Assembly: GCF_014396785.1 (NCBI RefSeq)
Contig: NZ_CP060718.1
Span: forward strand, 2,004,501-2,068,500
Origin: Sphingomonas lutea
Lineage (GTDB): Bacteria; Pseudomonadota; Alphaproteobacteria; Sphingomonadales; Sphingomonadaceae
DNA length: 64,000 nt
Direction: 5' to 3'
Of this stretch, positions 61,771 through 64,000 are shown piece after piece. Within the stretch, counting starts at the first letter, position 1. Every line of letters begins with the position of its first letter. The position numbers and the translations under genes are program-made. The notes under the pieces were generated by a model. That model did no database searches, was not told the origin of the DNA, and was given only the letters and a program-made list of their open reading frames with translations.

Positions 61771-62190
61771 ATGATCGACAATGATGGGTCCGACGACACC
61801 TTGCTGACGTTGACCGCGGACATCGTCGCGGCGCACGTCAGCAATAATATGGTGGCGGTCAATGACCTGCCGAACCTGATTCAGAATGTTCACGGCGCCT
61901 TGAGCGGCATTTCGGGACAGACTTCCGGGCCGGAGCCGAAGCCGGAACCCAAGGTTTCGATCCGCGCGTCGATCAAGCCCGACTACATCGTCTGCCTCGA
62001 AGACGGCAAGAAGCAGAAGATGCTCAAGCGTCACTTGATGACCAATCACAATATGACGCCGGACGAATATCGTCGCAAATGGGGACTTCCCGGAGATTAT
62101 CCGATGGTCGCGCCCAATTATGCCGAACAGCGTCGCACGCTCGCCAAGTCGATCGGCCTCGGCACCAAGCGCAAACGCACGCGCAAGTAA
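61771..62190 (+). CDS. MucR/Ros-family transcriptional regulator
   Basis: 139-residue DNA-binding protein of the alphaproteobacterial MucR family. It has an acidic N-terminal oligomerisation region and a Pro/Lys linker. The single zinc finger reads YIVCLEDGKKQKMLKRHLMTNH (Cys-x2-Asp with two His), followed by NMTPDEYRRKWGLP and a basic tail (TKRKRTRK). MucR proteins silence many genes by binding AT-rich sites and often repress themselves. The 112-base upstream gap shows no specific operator I can name. Confidence 0.93.
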   Translation: MIDNDGSDDTLLTLTADIVAAHVSNNMVAVNDLPNLIQNVHGALSGISGQTSGPEPKPEPKVSIRASIKPDYIVCLEDGKKQKMLKRHLMTNHNMTPDEYRRKWGLPGDYPMVAPNYAEQRRTLAKSIGLGTKRKRTRK

Positions 62191-62247
62191 GCCGCCGAGC
62201 GAAACCGTAGCGGAGCGCCGCGAGCGAAGGTTACGCGTAGAGCCGGC

Positions 62248-62293
62248 GCCAACGCGGACGGCCTGCTCGACGAGCGGCTTGGGCCGCGTTGGC
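62248..62293. repeat. Long hairpin downstream of mucR
   Basis: GCCAACGCGG (62248-62257) and CCGCGTTGGC (62284-62293) are exact complements, with a partly paired interior (CTCG/CGAG). There is no T-run. Possible terminator or repeat remnant. Confidence 0.55.
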
Positions 62294-62307
62294 GAGACGG
62301 GACCGAC

Positions 62308-62330
62308 GGCGCGGGATTTACTCCCGCGCC
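62308..62330 (+). terminator. Second hairpin between mucR and fur
   Basis: GGCGCGGGA (62308-62316) and TCCCGCGCC (62322-62330) form a perfect 9-bp stem with a 5-base loop, about 120 bases past the mucR stop. There is no T-run, so termination is only possible. Confidence 0.45.
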
Positions 62331-62416
62331 CGACTGCGCGCTGGCAAGGCGGTTTCTCCCCGGCGACGGGGAGGTTGCCTTTGACGCCACCCGGATCGGT
62401 GCTTACCTAGGCGGGC

Positions 62417-62839
62417 ATGAGCCGCAACATCGACATCGAAGCCCTCTGCGCCGACAAGGGGCTGCGGATCACCGAACAGCGCAAGACGATCGCGCGCGTG
62501 CTTGGCGATAGCGAGGACCATCCCGACGTCGAAACGCTCCATGCCCGCGCCGCAGCGATCGACCCCAATATCTCGATCGCCACCGTGTACCGCACGGTGC
62601 GCCTGTTCGAGGAAGCCGGGATCCTCGAGCGGCATGAGTTTGGCGACGGCCGCTCGCGTTACGAAGCGGCGTCGGAAGCGCACCACGACCATTTGATCGA
62701 CGTCGAGACCGGCAACGTCATCGAATTCGTCGATGACGAGCTCGAGCTGCTGCAGAAGCGGATTGCCGAGAAGCTCGGTTTCCGCCTCGTCGACCATCGC
62801 ATGGAGCTGTACGGCGTCGCCCTCAACCGCGACCGCTGA
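62417..62839 (+). CDS. fur: Fur-family metalloregulator (Mur-like)
   Basis: 140-residue winged-helix repressor of the Fur superfamily. LRITEQRKTIARVL and PNISIATVYRTVRLFEEAGILERHEFG form the DNA-binding domain. The HHDHLIDVETGNVIEF stretch keeps the regulatory His residues but lacks the two Cys of the classic CxxC structural zinc site. Alphaproteobacterial Fur/Mur proteins share that feature, and they may sense manganese as well as iron. The gene precedes plsC by seven bases. Confidence 0.93.
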   Translation: MSRNIDIEALCADKGLRITEQRKTIARVLGDSEDHPDVETLHARAAAIDPNISIATVYRTVRLFEEAGILERHEFGDGRSRYEAASEAHHDHLIDVETGNVIEFVDDELELLQKRIAEKLGFRLVDHRMELYGVALNRDR

Positions 62840-62846
62840 GCTGGAC

Positions 62847-63596
62847 TTGCCCGCGCGCGTGCGCGCCGGCCGGCGCGTCCTTGCGCTGGTGCTGCTGTTT
62901 GTCGTCTGCGCCCCACTCCACCTTGCCACCAAATGGATCGCCGGCCGGTCGCCGTGGCCCAGGCGCTTTCTTGCCGCCGCGGCCTGGCTGATCGGAATCC
63001 GGGTTCGTCTCACCGGCCGGCCGCTGCGACCGCACAGCCTGTTGATCGTCAATCACACCAGCTGGCTCGATATCCTGATCCTCGGCGGCGGCACGGGTTG
63101 CGCCTTCGTGTCCAAGGACAGGCTGGGCCATGGCTTCATCCACTGGCTCGCCGACCAGCAGGCGACTGTTTATGTCAAACGCAGCCATGTAAAAGGCGCC
63201 AAGGACCAGGCCACCGCGATCGCCCGCGCGCTCGAAGGCGACAGGCCGGTCGCCTTGTTCCCCGAAGGCACGACGGGGCCGGGCACGCATCTCCTGCCCT
63301 TTCGCTCGACCTTGCTCGAAGCGGCGAATTTCGCCGCGAAGGACGTCGAGATCCGGCCCGTCGCGATCGATTTCGGCGAGCCCAGGGCGGCCGTCGGCTG
63401 GTACCAGGAACCGGGTAAGCGCAACGTGCTGCGCATTCTCGGTCGGCGCGGCACGCTGCCCGTGACGATCCACCTGCTCGATCCGCTCGACCGCGGCGGC
63501 GACCGCAAGCAGCTCACTGGACAGGCGAGGAGCGCGATTGCCGCCGCGCTCGGCTTCAAGTCCGTGAGCCACTCGCCTATAGCCGGACCCGAATGA
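62847..63596 (+). CDS. plsC: 1-acyl-sn-glycerol-3-phosphate acyltransferase
   Basis: 249-residue membrane acyltransferase making phosphatidic acid. One hydrophobic segment (about 10-30) is followed by the catalytic motif NHTSWLD (His-x4-Asp) and the glycerophosphate motif [10 protein letters not shown]. The likely start is a TTG seven bases after fur; a GTG four codons later is an alternative, and neither has a strong ribosome site. The stop overlaps the miaB ATG (ATGA). Confidence 0.9.
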   Translation: MPARVRAGRRVLALVLLFVVCAPLHLATKWIAGRSPWPRRFLAAAAWLIGIRVRLTGRPLRPHSLLIVNHTSWLDILILGGGTGCAFVSKDRLGHGFIHWLADQQATVYVKRSHVKGAKDQATAIARALEGDRPVALFPEGTTGPGTHLLPFRSTLLEAANFAAKDVEIRPVAIDFGEPRAAVGWYQEPGKRNVLRILGRRGTLPVTIHLLDPLDRGGDRKQLTGQARSAIAAALGFKSVSHSPIAGPE

Positions 63597-64000
63597 CACC
63601 CCGCACCTACCGAATCAAAAGCTTCGGCTGTCAGATGAACGTCTATGACGGTGAGCGCATGGGCGAGTTGCTCAACGCCCAGGGCATGGCCGAGGCCGCC
63701 GATGGCGCGGACGCGGACCTGGTCGTCCTCAATACCTGCCACATCCGCGAGAAAGCGGCGGAGAAGGCCTATTCGGATGTCGGGCGCCTGCGCCGCGAAG
63801 ACGGATCGCGCCCGCTCATCGCGCTTGCGGGGTGCGTCGCCCAGGCGGAAGGAGCGGAGGCGCAGCGCCGCTCCCCGATGATCGACCTGGTCGTCGGCCC
63901 GCAGGCCTATCACCGCCTGCCGGAGATGGTTGCGCAGGTGGCTCGCGGCGGCCGCCCGGTGGATACGGACATGCCGGCGATTTCCAAGTTCGACGCCATG
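63593..64000 (+). CDS. miaB: tRNA-2-methylthio-N6-dimethylallyladenosine synthase, N-terminal part
   Basis: The first 136 residues of a radical-SAM methylthiotransferase; the gene runs off the window. The UPF0004 domain is present with its three cluster Cys residues in [19 protein letters not shown] and [10 protein letters not shown]. These distinguish MiaB-type proteins and bind the auxiliary 4Fe-4S cluster. The radical-SAM CxxxCxxC motif lies beyond the window. Confidence 0.95.
   Translation, partial: MTPRTYRIKSFGCQMNVYDGERMGELLNAQGMAEAADGADADLVVLNTCHIREKAAEKAYSDVGRLRREDGSRPLIALAGCVAQAEGAEAQRRSPMIDLVVGPQAYHRLPEMVAQVARGGRPVDTDMPAISKFDAM

Overview
The window is a GC-rich (visibly well above 60% G+C) bacterial chromosome segment, densely coding on both strands. 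Gene content and order point to an alphaproteobacterium of the order Sphingomonadales: protein-L-isoaspartate methyltransferase–TolC–PopZ-like–valS, lapA–pyrF–accD–folC, tsaB–rimI–mucR–fur–plsC–miaB, a MucR/Ros-type regulator, a Mur-like Fur without the CxxC zinc site, and many GC-rich palindromic intergenic repeats of the kind common in sphingomonads. The assignment comes from protein resemblance and gene order, not from a database search.

Layout. 1-6.8 kb: the 3' end of a UvrD/PcrA helicase, an S9 peptidase, two L,D-transpeptidases and a beta-lactamase-like serine hydrolase. 6.5-13.8 kb: lapA, pyrF, accD, folC, an AmpG-type permease, a single-domain response regulator, an RluB-type pseudouridine synthase and rsmD. 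13.9-19.2 kb: valS, a PopZ-like protein, tolC and an isoaspartate methyltransferase, all leftward. 19.4-26.8 kb: tRNA-Cys, argH, then a leftward operon argC-argJ-argB-argF-argG with a divergent argR; a pair of ARG boxes lies between argC and argR. 26.8-36.9 kb: a periplasmic IHGV-repeat protein, a GH43-like enzyme, and an exporter (adaptor, ATPase, FtsX-type permease) divergent from an NtrC-type regulator and histidine kinase. The gap between these divergent units carries a near-perfect sigma-54 promoter and two identical palindromes. 36.9-48 kb: SCO protein, SelO, AstD-like dehydrogenase, dnaB, dcd, kynU, DoxX, FMN reductase, RNase R and an EamA transporter. 48-50.6 kb: a repeat-rich stretch holding a DUF559 nuclease, a small DksA-type protein and an M28 peptidase. 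50.5-58.6 kb: a valine-degradation cluster (mmsA, acyl-CoA dehydrogenase, 3-hydroxyisobutyryl-CoA hydrolase, enoyl-CoA hydratase, mmsB) with a class I PHA synthase inside it. 58.6-64 kb: cytochrome c and b561, Nfu, tsaB, rimI, mucR, fur, plsC and the start of miaB.

Three genes (serine hydrolase, argH, 3-hydroxyisobutyryl-CoA hydrolase) lose their conserved C-terminus through an apparent one-base loss in a G or C homopolymer. This looks more like a sequencing signature than biology. The best candidates for new biology are: the sigma-54-controlled exporter with its twin palindromes; the arginine operon whose clustering and ArgR repressor are atypical for alphaproteobacteria; the PHA synthase embedded in valine catabolism; and the intergenic repeats, which supply ribosome-binding sites to at least five genes and flank a DUF559 nuclease gene.
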